A stretch of 64,000 bases of DNA from Pseudo-nitzschia pungens (GCA_037355855.1 CM074762.1:3782001-3846000), one strand, 5' to 3'. Shown: positions 35,607 through 47,977, numbered from the stretch's first letter. The notes: generated from the sequence alone by a model not told the origin. Program-made: numbers and translations.

Positions 35607-36008
35607 TTAGACAGACAGATCCAGATCGTCGTCGTCGTCCATGAAACCATCGTCGAACTTGTTGAGTCTGCTCGATGGGTCTTTCACGTTGAGGCCGGCA
35701 AATTTTGCGACGCCCAAAAGTTCAGCCATGGCATCGTTCTGAAGAGCTTCCTTCTCCTCCTCGATTTGCTTGATAAAGTCACCTTGTTCGTTCATTTTGT
35801 AACCGTCGAAGTATCTACGATCACCGCGAGCGTATTCTTCTGGTGTAATTTGTCGCTGGCCACCAATTCCCCAGCCTCCTGTACCGTTCCCATCGAAAAT
35901 CGCCGTTGACGACGGTCTGCTGTTGCTCCTGGTGGCACCGATGTTAGCGGAGAAAGCTTCGACGATACCAGGAATCAAAGCAAGCAACACTAATCCTATT
36001 AACTTCAT
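35607..36008 (-). CDS. Small predicted plastid protein, function unknown
   Basis: Single exon of 133 residues, convergent with the SET gene, which ends 118 bases away. The N-terminus MKLIGLVLLALIPGIVEAFS is a signal peptide with the Phe of an ASAFAP-like motif, so plastid import is predicted. The mature part has GGWGIGGQRQITPEEYARGDRRYFDGY, a helical EEEKEALQNDAMAELLGVAKFAGLNVKD segment and a very acidic tail (DDDDDLDL). There is no second hydrophobic signal and no membrane span, so a stromal location is more likely than lumenal. I do not recognise a functional family. Confidence 0.75.
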   Translation of the reverse strand: MKLIGLVLLALIPGIVEAFSANIGATRSNSRPSSTAIFDGNGTGGWGIGGQRQITPEEYARGDRRYFDGYKMNEQGDFIKQIEEEKEALQNDAMAELLGVAKFAGLNVKDPSSRLNKFDDGFMDDDDDLDLSV

Positions 36009-36929
36009 TTTCTTTTGATTTATTCGAACTGTCTCAATACAATGCGATTCGTCACCAATTATAGCACTTCGTCGAAAGTGATCACAACGGGGAATCTTGC
36101 CGTCTACACTTCTTTTTTCTCCTTCGATGTTTTCTCACAAAATTCAACCATTCGTGCCACCTTTTCTTGTTCGCTCGGATGGGAGGTGTAAGGTTACGGT
36201 AAACTTACCGTAGCATAATTCTCATTAGAAGATACAGGAACAACACACGACGACGTAAACCGTTTCTGAATAGACTTTTGACACGTATGCATAGGATGAT
36301 ACAACGGCAGCGTATCCCTTGTACGTATGATGCCATAAAGGGGTGCTACGCGAATTTGTTCATTTCTTCAAGCTCGTTTTCTGTCGGGTGTATCAGGTGA
36401 GTAAGGAACCGTACCTGGTACCGGCACTAATTCATCCGCAGAACCGAGAAGAATGTCAAATTGGGCGATCATCCGTCCTTCACTGCACTGCACAACCTGG
36501 GCAGTCTGGAAGACATAATGAGCGTTGAGTCGGTTTCACCGGTAGCTTACTTCTGGTAGATCTCAAAAAGCCTTCTTCTTGCCTATTGTACGCAGATGAT
36601 ACATGGGGTCGGTACAGTATTGAGAGATCATCAAGCCCATCAAATTCTTATCTTACGCAGTTGAAGGCTACTTGTAAGAAGCATCGACTGTGGCTAGTGG
36701 GATACACACTGATCTTTGCTTCGAAATAGGTTTGCTCTATCGTGGACAGAATCGAAGCCAAAAATTACCGTCGGAAGTGTTGCAATAGTTTCTAGTTTCG
36801 GAGGGTGGAAACCTTTTGTCGAGATTGCAGTTGTCTCTTTTTTTACGTGGGTGTCTTGGAGCAACGGACGTGGTTAAATTTGAGTGATCAAAGGCTACGT
36901 ATCGTTGATAATTCGGAACGAAGATATCC
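36009..36929. other. Gene-free spacer
   Basis: Spacer between divergent genes. It holds an exact GTAAGGTTAC at 36188-36197 followed directly by GGTAAACTTACCGTAGC, and GGTACCGG at 36419-36426. No gene is supported. Confidence 0.35.
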
Positions 36930-37906
36930 ATGGCTGATACACCTGCGAGTGACACTGCAGAAATGGTGCCTTCAATAAGCGAAGCAAAAGACACAATAGA
37001 GGAAGAGCCTCGCACCGAAACTGTGGAAAAGGTTGACGAAACAGCGGCAACTCCAGACGAAGCAACGGCTACATCCGCGGAGTCAGCAAAGAAGAAAAAG
37101 AAGAAAAAAAAGGATCCGTCGGGAGCTTCTGTATCGGAACCGCAAAACGCCGATGGTTCCGATGACAACGAGAACGGGACGGCCAAAAATAGTAACGATG
37201 AATCGAAGCATTCCTCACTGGAAGGAAATTCCGAGAAAGGGAAGAATGCAGTTCAAAATGATCCGAGCGCAGGACCCGTAGTTTCTGCTTCCAAGAGAAC
37301 ACGGCCTCCGTACAAGTACGACCCGGAAAAGGTGACACTCCGATTCTTGTTTGCAAACAGGGATGGGCTTACAGTAACGGTAGGAATGCAAGCCGGATGA
37401 TACCGTCGGAGAAGTGAAGGGTCAGCTTTTGTCTGTTTGGCCTGAAGGTAAGTCAGTCGCAATCAATTGCTTCCGTACGAAATGAGAGTTCCGAACTGTG
37501 TTCTTCGAAACTCTTGTAAAACTATTGTGTGTTTGTTTGTATACGCGTGTTGAGTTCTCGCCCTTTTAAACCTTGGAATTGAACCTGAACATATCAATCA
37601 TTACCCACGCGCTATGTATAATGATCGGCAGACCTTGATACTTGTTCGGGTGGTGATCAACTCCGTTTGATTTGCATGGGCAAGGGTGTCCTCATGCCCG
37701 ATACAAGAACGCTGAAGGACTGTGAAGTTCCCGTTTTCAAAACGCATCCAACTCCTGTCAATGTAGCGGTTCGCCCGAAAGCAAAAGTGGCAGAATATTC
37801 CAAAAGCGGCAAAGACGGTGGTTCTCGCGGAGGGGGCTCTTCTGGGGGCTCCGGCAACATGGGAACAGAACAAACTGGACAAGGATGTGGATGTGTCATC
37901 AGTTAG
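36930..37906 (+). CDS. UBL3: Prenylated membrane-anchored ubiquitin-fold protein (UBL3/MUB type); frame break in exon 1
   Basis: UBL3/MUB proteins are ubiquitin-fold proteins anchored to membranes by a C-terminal lipid. Here a disordered acidic N-terminal extension with a poly-Lys run (KKKKKKKK) precedes the ubiquitin-like fold: VTLRFLFANRDGLTVTV, then CKPDDTVGEVKGQLLSVWPE, the second exon's DLDTCSGGDQLRLICMGKG, and LKDCEVP ... THPTPVNVAV. The protein ends GCGCVIS, a CaaX box with an adjacent Cys for palmitoylation. Exons are 36930-37447 and 37632-37906 (GT-AG, phase 1). Within exon 1 the frame must move by +1 near GTAG at 37380-37383, otherwise translation stops after GMQAG. The fold continues cleanly across the break and the downstream splice phase only works with the shift, so the break is recent or an artefact. 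Confidence 0.8.
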
Positions 37907-38626
37907 TTTTGGTGCTGCACAGGCTGCTATAGCGTTTTGTGTTGTATCGATTTATCATTGTACACGATTGGACCCAAAATCAAAACGAATTGAATTCCCT
38001 GCTCATTCATTTCGTTTGTCTGTGATAGAGCCCCTTCCATTGTCAAATACAGCATGCTCAACATCCTCGAGAAGTTCCGACCAGACATCGAAATTCCATG
38101 CGCCACTAGCGACTCGGTAGAGCGTACACACGGCTGTATTGCGTCATGACAAAGATGGTGCAGGAAACCCATTTCATTGTCCCCAGTGAACTAATCAATA
38201 GTATGACGGAGGTTCTTCGTTGGGATAAGTTACTATTTATTTCTTCTATTATCCTTACTACATCTTTCGTCACCAGTTTGGGAATGCTACGTGTAACCAA
38301 GGTTGCCGACAACAACAATGAATTCTCATGCAGCATCTCAAAGAGTCATTATTCCCGGCTTGGAAGAGTTCGAATTTTCTGACTGTAGAGTGAACGAAGT
38401 ACGACGTTTCCAACTTCCCAATTCGATTTTATCAAAACGTGTTCCAATACTAAGCCGTGAACCGAAGATTCCACATCTGAGAAATTGATGATTATTATTC
38501 TTTACAACACATTCTTTCCTAGCATTGTTGCGACAGAGGTGAACATATCTTTTGGTACAATCGTACAGAATTTAAATAAGACACAGAGTTGTGTTGTTCT
38601 GAACGTGCGTTCAAGTATCAACTATT
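37907..38626. other. Gene-free spacer
   Basis: Spacer between convergent genes, presumably including both 3' untranslated regions. No motif or gene was recognised; GTA-type motifs are sparse here. Confidence 0.35.
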
Positions 38627-39996
38627 TTACTTGTCTACAGAACTAGTAATATCGATTGCATCTTCTTCGTCACTCTTGTCGAGAATAGATGCCGCAACCC
38701 CTCCTCCCAGCATTGAAACCACAACACCAAGAGACACTTCCGTTGAAATTTGGATTCCAAAGTATTCGGCGATTAGCTTGCCACCGATAAATCCCAACAC
38801 GACAGCTACGGCTTTATCGAGGTACTTTAGCTCCGACGCAGCCTTGGACAAGATTATGTACAGACTTCGCAATCCCATAATAGCGAACATGTTCGACGAA
38901 AAGACAACCAAAGGATCCTGAACCGTGCAAAACACCATGAAATGAATGAAACGATGGCAATGAGACCAATGTGGTGCTTCGAATCATACCTTGTTACAGT
39001 CTGCTACAAAACCTTGATACAATTGATCAATGCGATTGGGTATTGTTGTATCGCACAACGTTGTTGCAAGCTTCTTCGTGTGTGTCAAAGTCTTACCTCA
39101 GTGACTCCAAAAATAGCAGGAATGCTGTCCACTGCAAATACAACATCACTGATTTCGACAGCGATCATGCACAGTAACATTGGAGTTGCAGTTCGAATCC
39201 CATCGATTTCTGTAAAAAATCGATCACCGTCGAATTTGTCAGTCGACTTGAAGAGATTGTTGGCAAACTTAACGATTGCATTCTCGCTTAGGTCCTCTTC
39301 CTCTTCATCGTCTTCTCCTACAATAACCTTGAAAGAACTATACAGTAAAACACCGGCAAATACCAAGAGAACCTCCCGGACTTCTTTCAGGGCAACCGCT
39401 CCAGCTCCAATCATAGTTGCTCGCATTACAATGGCGCCAATAATTCCCCAGTCCAAAACTCTGTTCTGGTACTCCATGGGAACCTTGAAGTACTCAAACA
39501 GAAGAAGAAAAACCAGAAGATTGTCAATAGATAATGACTGTTCTAAGAGATAGCCCGCATAAAATTCACCCGACGTCTCTGGTCCCGCTACGAATATCAG
39601 TAGAAATCCATATCCAATAGCACCTGCCACCCAAAGCAAGGTTCGCCGAATTGCTGTTGCGTAAAGACCTCCGTCATCTGGATTGTCCCACAAAGTATTG
39701 GGTTTTATGACAGATGAAGATGCTACGTCATCAACCTCTGCTCCATCTCGGAGGGAAGTACTACTGCTCGACGGAGGAGAATGCCTTGTGACCTCAGTGT
39801 TTTTGTCAGCTTGCAGTCTTGGCACAATTGAACTGTACCGTCTTGGGTGCTCTTGACCATGTTGCAATGAATATCTTGTTACAGGGTTTGATGCAACGTT
39901 TCGCACATGGTTCGTAGGAACAAAGGCGTTAACGACGTGAATTGTTGCTGCAAATGCGGCCACGAATAGTGGTATTCTGATGATCGTTGATATCAT
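38627..39996 (-). CDS. Plastid TerC-family integral membrane protein
   Basis: Two exons, 39996-39097 and 38917-38627 (GT-AG, phase 0), give about 396 residues. The first ATG in frame is at 39996. The N-terminus has a signal peptide followed by VNAFVPTN, an ASAFAP-like plastid signal. The TerC domain contains LLEQSLSIDNLLVFLLLFEYF, VLDWGIIGAIVMRATMIGAG, a loop with a DEEEED acidic stretch, then AVEISDVVFAVDSIPAIFGVTE across the intron into DPLVVFSSNMFAIMGLRSLY. The Asp residues in SIDN and VFAVDS are the conserved membrane-embedded acidic residues of the family. Seven to eight spans are expected. Plant TerC is needed for thylakoid membrane protein insertion, and other members transport metal ions; which applies here is not shown. 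Confidence 0.87.
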
Positions 39997-41493
39997 AATA
40001 TTTTTCTTCGATTTCCTTTCCAATCACCAATACTCCGAACTTCACAATCAATGATTCGTTTTCCTTCGACTGCGACAACAATCCACTCCGTCGCTTCACT
40101 CGATTTGTATTCTCCTTTTACTTGTGAAGAAAGGCCAATGAAGTGTTCCAAGACGTTTTCGGTTCCTTTTTCGTTTATCGATGGAAAGCGAGGAAATACA
40201 GACTGAGCGAAAAACATTCGTAGTTTTTAATGGAGTGAATCTCAACATCATCCATCGTAGTAAACCTTATCGTTTACTGGCAATTACATGTACCGGTATG
40301 TTGGAACGACGAACCGACAGACCCTGAGACAATGTTCGCCATGAAAAATACAAGAAAAGTACGCACTGACTGATACACGACAAGCCGATGACAGATGGTG
40401 ATTACGTGTACATACTTCCCCTCAAACTCGAAGGCTGAATGAATTTTCCTTCTCTGACGCGGGTACACGCGTAGTAGATCAAATTCAATCGTGATTCAAT
40501 CGTGATTGATTTCATGTTTTGAGTCAGGGCTGTTTCGCGCAATGCTACTCCGTACGAAGTACACGCACGAGCAGGTTGGGGGTACAGGTAACCTTACGTA
40601 CAAGTAAGATTAACTTACTTCGAACTTCGCAAGATCTGTTGAAGGACTATTACGGTATTTTTTTGGGGTAGTTGGCTAACTTCAGAAATAACTACGACGA
40701 TCCACCTAGTCAAAGCGTTCAAGAAGCTGCATACCTAACGTCTTCCTCTAGTAATCTGCTAGCTATGAACTCTAGGTAACAGTCTCTTCTCTCAAGGTTC
40801 TAAGCATCATAGCAAGAACTCTTCGTACGAGGAACGCGAAAGATCTATGAGGAGCACATACGAAAGCAGAAGGTATGATGGAATAAGGAGAACTTTCCAG
40901 TCGAACGAACAAACAGCATATGCTCTGGTTAGAGTTGCTCAGTTCTAACGGTATGTTATAAATCAAGTACACGTACTACACTGTTGCCGAAACGAAACAT
41001 ACTGATCAAGCAGCAGAAGAAGGTAGAATCGACGAGGGTAGATTTAGACATCCTAAAGGATAGTTTAGGTTCTTTCGAGGAGGTTTGTTTTGGAACACTG
41101 AAGACGGAGAACAGCGAAGCCTAAGAACGAACAGCTTTGACTGAAATGAAAATCAGTTTCAACTAGGAAATTATAATCATCGAGATTGCATACTCGAGTA
41201 ATCTTGTAAAGTACTGTTTTATGAGCTTTTGATCTTGATGCGATCAAATTGTTTTTAATATTGTGTCGTTTATGTCCATTGTGGGTACCTGGTACACGTA
41301 TGTCTATTCATAGTGCTGCATTACTTGATGGCAATATTACTTTCGACCTCAACTTTTTCCTCACCTTTTCATTTGTAAAGCTATTCAGCGTTCAAACCGG
41401 TCGTAGCTTGTCCTGACCGCCATGGAAAGTTTGAAAACGAGACTTAGTCTAGCTACGAACTACTTTCTGGAGTGTATTTTCTGCTGGAGCTAG
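39997..41493. other. Gene-free spacer
   Basis: Contains ACCGGTA and GTAC motifs, an exact GTAACCTTAC (40588-40597) and a following ACGTACAAGTAAG. A 74-residue minus-strand frame at 39993-40217 overlaps the TerC leader and shows no domain. No gene is supported. Confidence 0.35.
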
Positions 41494-43712
41494 CTAGTAG
41501 CGACTACGACCGCCGTAGTTGCCACGTCCTCCACGATGATTTCCTCGTTGTTGCCCACCCCATGATCTCCCGCCACGGCCACCTCTGCTGTAACCAGCAC
41601 CACCTTTTCCGTAGGATCCTCGTCCTCCTCCGTCATTCCGATAATTTCCTCTTGCACCTCGATCCCATTGCTGTTGACCGTCTCTGCTACCTTCACCATC
41701 ATCACCCTCTCTACCTCTTTTGGTGCCGCGACTGCTGTCATCGTCCATGCCTTGGTGATCCTGGTGATCTCCATCAAATCTGTTGCTTCCTCGTCCTCTT
41801 CCACCACGACCTCTGCGGTCCTGGTGAAAGTTACCGTGTTTGCCACCTCCGCGCGGAGAATATCTCCCACCACCCCTTCCGCCTCTTTGATTATTGGTAT
41901 AGTCTTGACCATTGTTGTTACCGTGATAATTATTAGTATTATTTGACTGGTGATTTACTCGGGCACTGGCAACCGCTCCACCAGCTGGACCCATGGCGTA
42001 ACCAACCGGTGGACCGCGGCGGCGATGGAATCGCATGTGAGACGACGGCGGGGGTGGTGCAGGCTGGGGTGATTTTTGGACCTTTTCTTCACTAGTGGAA
42101 TGGGCATCAGTGGTAGCTGTTTTCACGGCATCACCCGTTTCATCATTTTGTTTGTTGGTAGCCCCGTTAGCACCGGACGAGTCAGCGTTTGCTAAATTAT
42201 TGCTGCCATTTGTATTGGCGTCTTTCGTTTGCTCACCGCTTGCTTTCTTCTCGTCTTCAGTTGATAGCTTTTCCTTGGAAATCGATGAATCTGTCATCGA
42301 TATGTCGGTGTTCTCTCCTTTCTTATCCGTTGTTTCTGCTTCCTCGCCTGTGCCATCTTTTGCGTCGACGGCAAAGACGTCTCCACCAAAATCATCATCT
42401 CCGCCGAACGGATCGTCGTCAGATTTCTTGCTTTTGGAAAGAGACATGCGTTTCGAAACAATCACACCCTTTTCCGCACCTTCGCCGTCCAACACATTCT
42501 TCTCGCTGGACTGAGCGGTGGTTTCCTCTATCGTATTTTCTGCTTCCTCCACTTGCTGTTGTTCGATCTCGTCCACTTTTTTCATCACATCATTGATGAA
42601 CATTTCTGCGGCCTTCCGCAGACCACCGTTCGGAATAAGGTCGTCGGGGCTGACACCGTCCATGCCAGTCAAGGGACAACGAAAACCATTTTGAGTTAAA
42701 GCATCACGAATACAAGATTCACAGACGGTTCTCCCTTCAGAGTCCCAGCGTAATAACATGGCATTTTTTACGATATTACTGCATATAGCGCATTGCAAAT
42801 GGTCTGGTACTGTTGTTGAAGTGAGCTTTAAGACGTAATCCAAATCTCGCCTTGTTCCTGCCGTGATTTCGCTCTGCCCTCCTCCACGACTCACAAGTTC
42901 TTTGAAACCCTGTTTGTTGGGCTGTAAAAGAGGAGTCTGTTGCTCGCCTTCTGCGCCTTCCTTGTTGCCGTCTGTTTGAGGAGGAGCCGAAAGATTCAAG
43001 AAAGTTCGAGGGATTCCGGTGGCGCGTTTTTTGGGCATGAGCTTCTTTTCTTGTTCCCGCAATTCCGGATCTGCATTGGGCCGAAAGTGGCTACTTCCGC
43101 CTGGTTTGCTGGTGCTGTTGATATTCTGATTGAAGCTAGGTTTTGGTGGCGGTCCTCCCATGCCAGCGGGTCGTGGCGGTCCTCCACGGCCTCCTCGAAT
43201 AGATCCCATCATGGCGGATTGACCCCCCTACCATGGTAGGCCCTTCGGCTTGCATGGAGGTCACCGCTTGCAGAGCGGCCAATTCCTTATCGTCATTGTT
43301 TTCGGTACTCTTTGTGCTCTCAACGAACTCTTCCTCTTCGTTTTCTCTTGTTCGATTGTCAATGGTATAGTATCCACTTGGGTGTTGCTGCTGTTGATGG
43401 TAGCCATTTCCTATCCCCCCTCCGTGTTCGTTGCGGGCCATGCGAGCCAAAAACCCCTGTCCTCGAGCAGTGGGAAGACGCTTGCACAACGATTCTGGCT
43501 CCTCTCGGCAGCAACATGCTTTCGTCTGCGTACTCTTCGTTGGTATCATGATTTCGAACCGCCAGATCGAATTCCATGCTTGACGTCGTATCGAGCTTGT
43601 TTGCCTTGACAATTGCTTTTTTGACGTCAAAGAGTCTAGCGGCAGAACCAGGCAACGGCAAAGCCTGAAAGGTCTTTGCAGCCTGAAATTTGTATAAAAT
43701 AGTAGATGACAT
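41494..43712 (-). CDS. RBBP6: RBBP6/Mpe1-type DWNN-RING protein with RGG tail; two frame breaks
   Basis: The family acts in mRNA 3'-end cleavage/polyadenylation and as an E3 ubiquitin ligase. The DWNN ubiquitin-like domain is at the start: MSSTILYKFQAAKTFQ ... LFDVKKAIVKANKL ... NEEYADESMLLPRGARIVVQ, continuing RLPTARGQGF one base out of phase (break near 43481). A second +1 break lies near GTAG at 43231-43228, before the MMGSIRGGRGGPP segment. Then come the family signature ATGIPRTFL and a RING/U-box-like domain, CAICSNIVKNAMLLRWDSEGRTVCESCIRDAL ... CPLTGMDGVSPDDLIPNGGLRKA. The zinc knuckle usually found between DWNN and GIPR(S/T)F was not seen. A long acidic/Ser region and an RGG-rich tail (RGGRGGGRY ... 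GGRSRY) follow. Both breaks join homologous sequence, so the gene is either freshly broken or mis-called. Confidence 0.82.
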
Positions 43713-45588
43713 TATCCTCGTTCTCTATTTATGAAAATTGAGTTTATCCTACAAAGATGATTTCGATGGTATCGTCTTCGTCAATGAGTTGAAATTGATT
43801 GTGTCTTTTGGCTTCGGAACCAACGTAAATTGAGCAGAAAAAGCTGGAGACCGTCTCCTGATCGAATTCCAGTATTGAAAATTGGTTCACCAAGAGCAAC
43901 ACCGCAATGTTGTATGTCTTCCTCGGATCCGATTGATCTCTTGCAAAGTTCTAACTGAAATTGAACTAATGTGTCGCATTCAATGGTGTTGAATTGAACT
44001 ATTGTTGTTGAATTGAACTATTGAACGGAGTGCCCTCAACCCGATCAGCACTCGGTCAATTCCTACGTCCCTGTAGTGTTGTTTTTACTCCGCGACAACG
44101 AGATAACAAGGAATACCACACCCTCGCCTCGTTTTCGATTGCCTTCTTTTCTTCGACCGAAATAACTTTCTTTTCCGGTAACTGTGGTGTTTCCAATGAT
44201 ATGAACCGCTACGAGGTAATCCCGATGTGTGCGGAATACAACGCTTTGATTGCCTTTTGTTGAAAGATGCCACCAAGTTCGGGAGGGTGAGTAACCTTGG
44301 ATGGCAGAGCCGAATTCGTTGTCACAGTGCCGTTAAAAAAGAGCAAAAAAATCTTATTTCGTCACTTTCCCACGCAAGAACGACCAACCATCTACCACGA
44401 ATGAGTGTCACAACCCTATCAAAAACAGGTTCTGGACGTCATCCGATTGATTTGATATTTTTCTGTAATGTTCTTTTTCCTTCCTCGTCGCGAACGACCC
44501 TTTTGATGGGTTTCGGATTTTAACAAAAGAGATTATGATTCTATTTGAGATAAGGTTAAGGTCGAAGGTGTTGTCACCTGCCACATACGAAGTAAGGTAT
44601 TGTATCATATGGTAAGGTTACGTACAAGTACCAGGTACGGTACCTGATAAAAACCATATTTCCTAACTGGTACACGTAAGGTTACCATTACCAGTATGAA
44701 AAAAATGTCAATCGACATTTTTGGCACATGTTTTTGGTGGAGATTGAACCCGCGCAAAGAGTACCGTGCATTCCTGTAGACCCAACATCAGTACGAGTAG
44801 TACGAAGTAAGATAGATTACTGTACTTCGTAAGTTTACCGTACTCGTACGTACGTAGTTTCCATTAGGATTGAACCCCCATCTCGTCTGATCGTGCAATC
44901 TGAAGGTTATTTTTTTATTCTCTTTGAAAACACAATACGGCACTGGCCGCCACAAGCAAGATCAGCGGTAAGGTTACGGGTAGACCTTACTGGTACGTAG
45001 ATCCACATGGATACCAGGATCCGACAGTGTCAATCCATATCAAACAAATATTCCTTTTCGTTTTCGAATTTTTGAAACATCATCATAAGGGTCAACATCA
45101 ACAACGGATGCCGGCAGTGTCAACCGCGCGCTCGATGCCATAATTATGGATTGGAGGCTTGTGAAACAGGCGTTCTTTTGAGAACAGGCGTGCTACATTC
45201 CTGGTAGCTCCGCTCGCCATATGAATGCGTAAACGCGCAAGAACGGAAAAACGATGTCTCGAAATGAAAATTAAAATTCTTTGCTCCGTTCCTACCGGTA
45301 GCTCACCTTGGACCGATACAATGTACAAATATGGTAAGATTACGGTACCCAGTAACCTTAGTTGTACCAAATAATAATATACGGTATGAGCTAAATCAAT
45401 AGAAACGCATTTGACGCTCAATTCCAATAAATATAATTCCAATAATTTATAACTGGTAGAAGATACCATCCCATGTTCATCACTGGAAGCAAACGCTAGC
45501 AACGAAAACTAGCAGCCATATAGAAAACCATTCTCTCTCCTTCTCACAACACTTGTCACAGTAACGGGCTCCAGATCTGTACCTCACT
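43713..45588. other. Gene-free spacer, strongly GTA/TAC-rich
   Basis: A tandem GTTGAATTGAACTATT pair lies near 43988-44023. From 44580 to 45370 it is one of the densest GTA/TAC blocks, with exact GTAAGGTTAC at 44612, 44676 and 44968. Two tRNA B-box-like GGTTCAATC sequences (minus strand, near 44745-44755 and 44870-44880) lack stems and were rejected as tRNA genes. Small open frames here show no domain. Confidence 0.4.
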
Positions 45589-47977
45589 ATGGGTTGCTGT
45601 GAGTCGGTTGCGGTAGATGCAACTGGAAATGGCGCGGGGGATTCGACGCTGACGAAGGCTCAGCGAGACGAAGCAGCTCTTCGAAAAGTTGATTGCAGCA
45701 AGGAGGCGAGAGAGATCATATGTGGTGGATTGCGACTCAAGTATGCCTATTTTAGTCAGAGGGGTTACTACCCCGACAATCCAAACAAGGCGAATCAAGA
45801 TTCCTATAGTGTGATCGAACGTTTTGGAGCACCCGATTCGAACGATGCTTTCTTTGCGGTCTTCGACGGCCATGGTTTAAACGGAGACCAATGCGCCCAG
45901 TATGCAAGAGATAAGTTGCCCGAATATCTCAAAAAACACATAGACAAAGCGAGAGCAAAGGCGGCGAAGAAGCTGGACGTAATGAAAGCTGTTCAACAAT
46001 CTTCAAGAAATATTCACAGCGAATACGATCCTCTCTCTCACATTGAACTGTCAAAGGATCAGATGCAAACAGCTTCCAATCGTGCCCACATAGATTGCAA
46101 CAACGCAATGCACCAGGATGTTGATGACAGCTTATCCGGAACAACCTCGATCTCAGCTTACATCCACGGGCGTAGAAACCGGATGACGATATCCAACGTT
46201 GGCGATAGCCGAGCCGTCCTTGGAAAGGCCACTCAAGGCGATAACTTCGGTCAAGGTCTAGCACTCAAGGCCTATCCTCTTTCACGTGACCAGACGCCAT
46301 ACCGCAAAGATGAACGCATACGCATTAGAAAAACAGGAGCCCGCATTCTCTCTCTGGATCAGCTGGAGGGGTTGCAGCCCATTCATAATAGAGATGACGA
46401 CTCGAATGCCGAATCGGGTGACATAGAACTTGGTGAAGAGATCGACGAAGGTGGTGACCCTCCTCGTGTATGGAGTCCCGATGGAGACTATCCCGGCACT
46501 GCGTTTACCAGGTCTTTAGGTGATTCGATGGCTGAGGAGCTCGGTGTATTTGCCGAGCCCGAAATGTTGACGCGGGAAATCAAACCGGACGATCGTGTAA
46601 TTGTTATCGCGAGTGACGGTATTTTTGAGTTTTTGACAAACCAGAGTGTAATCGACATCTGTGCCAAATTTACGGATCCCCTCAAAGCATGCCAAGCTGT
46701 AGTCGCAGAAAGTTACGAACTTTGGCTTCAGTACGAGCTTCGAACCGACGACATCACAATCATTTGTATGTTTGTGGAAGCTCTCACGCCACCGTCCGAG
46801 ATGGAAAGCGAATATGTAACGTCGGCCTCGTCCTCAACAAAGGGTGTTATCAAAATTGGAGAACGTGATGAGAAAGAGACGTTGGAAGCTGGTTCTGCCC
46901 GTCCAGTACGAAAGCGTTTGACAAAGGAAAAGGCCCAGGAAATTGAAAAAATGAAGCAGAATGCTGTTCTTGATGAAGCAGATCTGGCTATCTTGAGCCA
47001 AGAATATGATTTGGAAGCTTTGTACACTGAAAAAACTGCAGCAGAGAAAGCTCGGATTGCAGACGCAATCAAGACATCTGTCATGTTCAGGAATGTCACC
47101 GATGACCAACGCGAATTAATTTTTGGAGTGATGGAGCCAATCCGAGTGAAAAAAGGGGATTGGGTGATCAAGCAAGGGTCGGTAGGAGATCGGTTCTATA
47201 TTATTGATGAGGGTACTTTTGAGGTCCGTATCCTAGGAGAAGGAGAAGAAGACGATGGCAGCGGTGGCGTTCTCACCCACGTTTACGAGGGCTCTGCCTC
47301 GAAGCATTTGCATCCATGTTTTGGTGAATTGGCCCTTATGTATTCGGCTCCCAGATCTGCATCGATTATAGCCACGACAGATGGTACTTTGTGGGCTCTA
47401 CACCGCTCGGCCTTCCGCCAAGTCCTCGCGCAGTCACAAGGAACACGGAAGGAGTTGATGAAAACTCTTGCCAAGATCCCACTCTTCGAGGGACTGAATG
47501 AAGAGGAAATCACGAAGTTAGCTGTATCCTTTGATGAAATTGCATTCGGTCGTGGCGAGAACATTGTGGAACAGGGACACTTTGGAGAGTCGATGTTTGT
47601 GATTACTTCGGGCACTTGTGGTAAGTTCTGACAGGTGATGGATGCTTCCGCAAATGACAAAGATGGTCTTTGCGGACTTTCTTGCTTGCATCATTTCTCT
47701 GCCACTCTCGTTTCTCTTGAGCTCATGTAGCACATGTTATTGTTCCCTTTTCCTGACTTTTTTTTCAAACAATACCACAGAGCGTGTTCGTGTGACGAAA
47801 GGTGATCCTAAAAGTGTTACATTGAAAGCCGGACAGCACTTCGGTCATGAAGTTATTGTCGACCGACAGAAATATTCTGCAACCGTCGTATCACTGCAGA
47901 CAATCACGGGGTGGAAAATCAAGAGAGACGACTTGGTTAAAATGGTTCCGGTCGAGAAACTGAAAACAAATACTTGA
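45589..47977 (+). CDS. PP2C protein phosphatase fused to two cyclic-nucleotide-binding domains
   Basis: Exons 45589-47620 and 47781-47977 (GT-AG, phase 1) encode about 742 residues. The start MGCCES is a myristoylation plus palmitoylation signal, so membrane attachment is predicted. The PP2C domain has KANQDSYSV, FFAVFDGHGLNGD, NVGDSRAVLG, GTAFTRSLGD, VIVIASDGIFEFL and RTDDITIICMFV; the metal-binding Asp residues are all present. Two cNMP-binding domains follow. The first has FGELALMYSAPRSASI with the phosphate-binding Glu and Arg. The second, IPLFEGLNEEEI ... VEQGHFGESMFVITSGTC, ends with FGHEVIVDRQKYSATV, which lacks the canonical Glu/Arg pair and may not bind cyclic nucleotide. The arrangement recalls the PP2C-cNBD-kinase proteins of plants and protists, but no kinase domain is present. 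cAMP/cGMP-controlled dephosphorylation is inferred. Confidence 0.9.

Noticed and set aside
39993..40217. 74-residue minus-strand frame upstream of the TerC gene
   Set aside because: It overlaps the TerC leader and shows no domain or signal.
44735..44890. Two tRNA B-box-like sequences (GGTTCAATC on the minus strand)
   Set aside because: Neither has a pairing T stem, anticodon stem or acceptor, in normal or permuted order.
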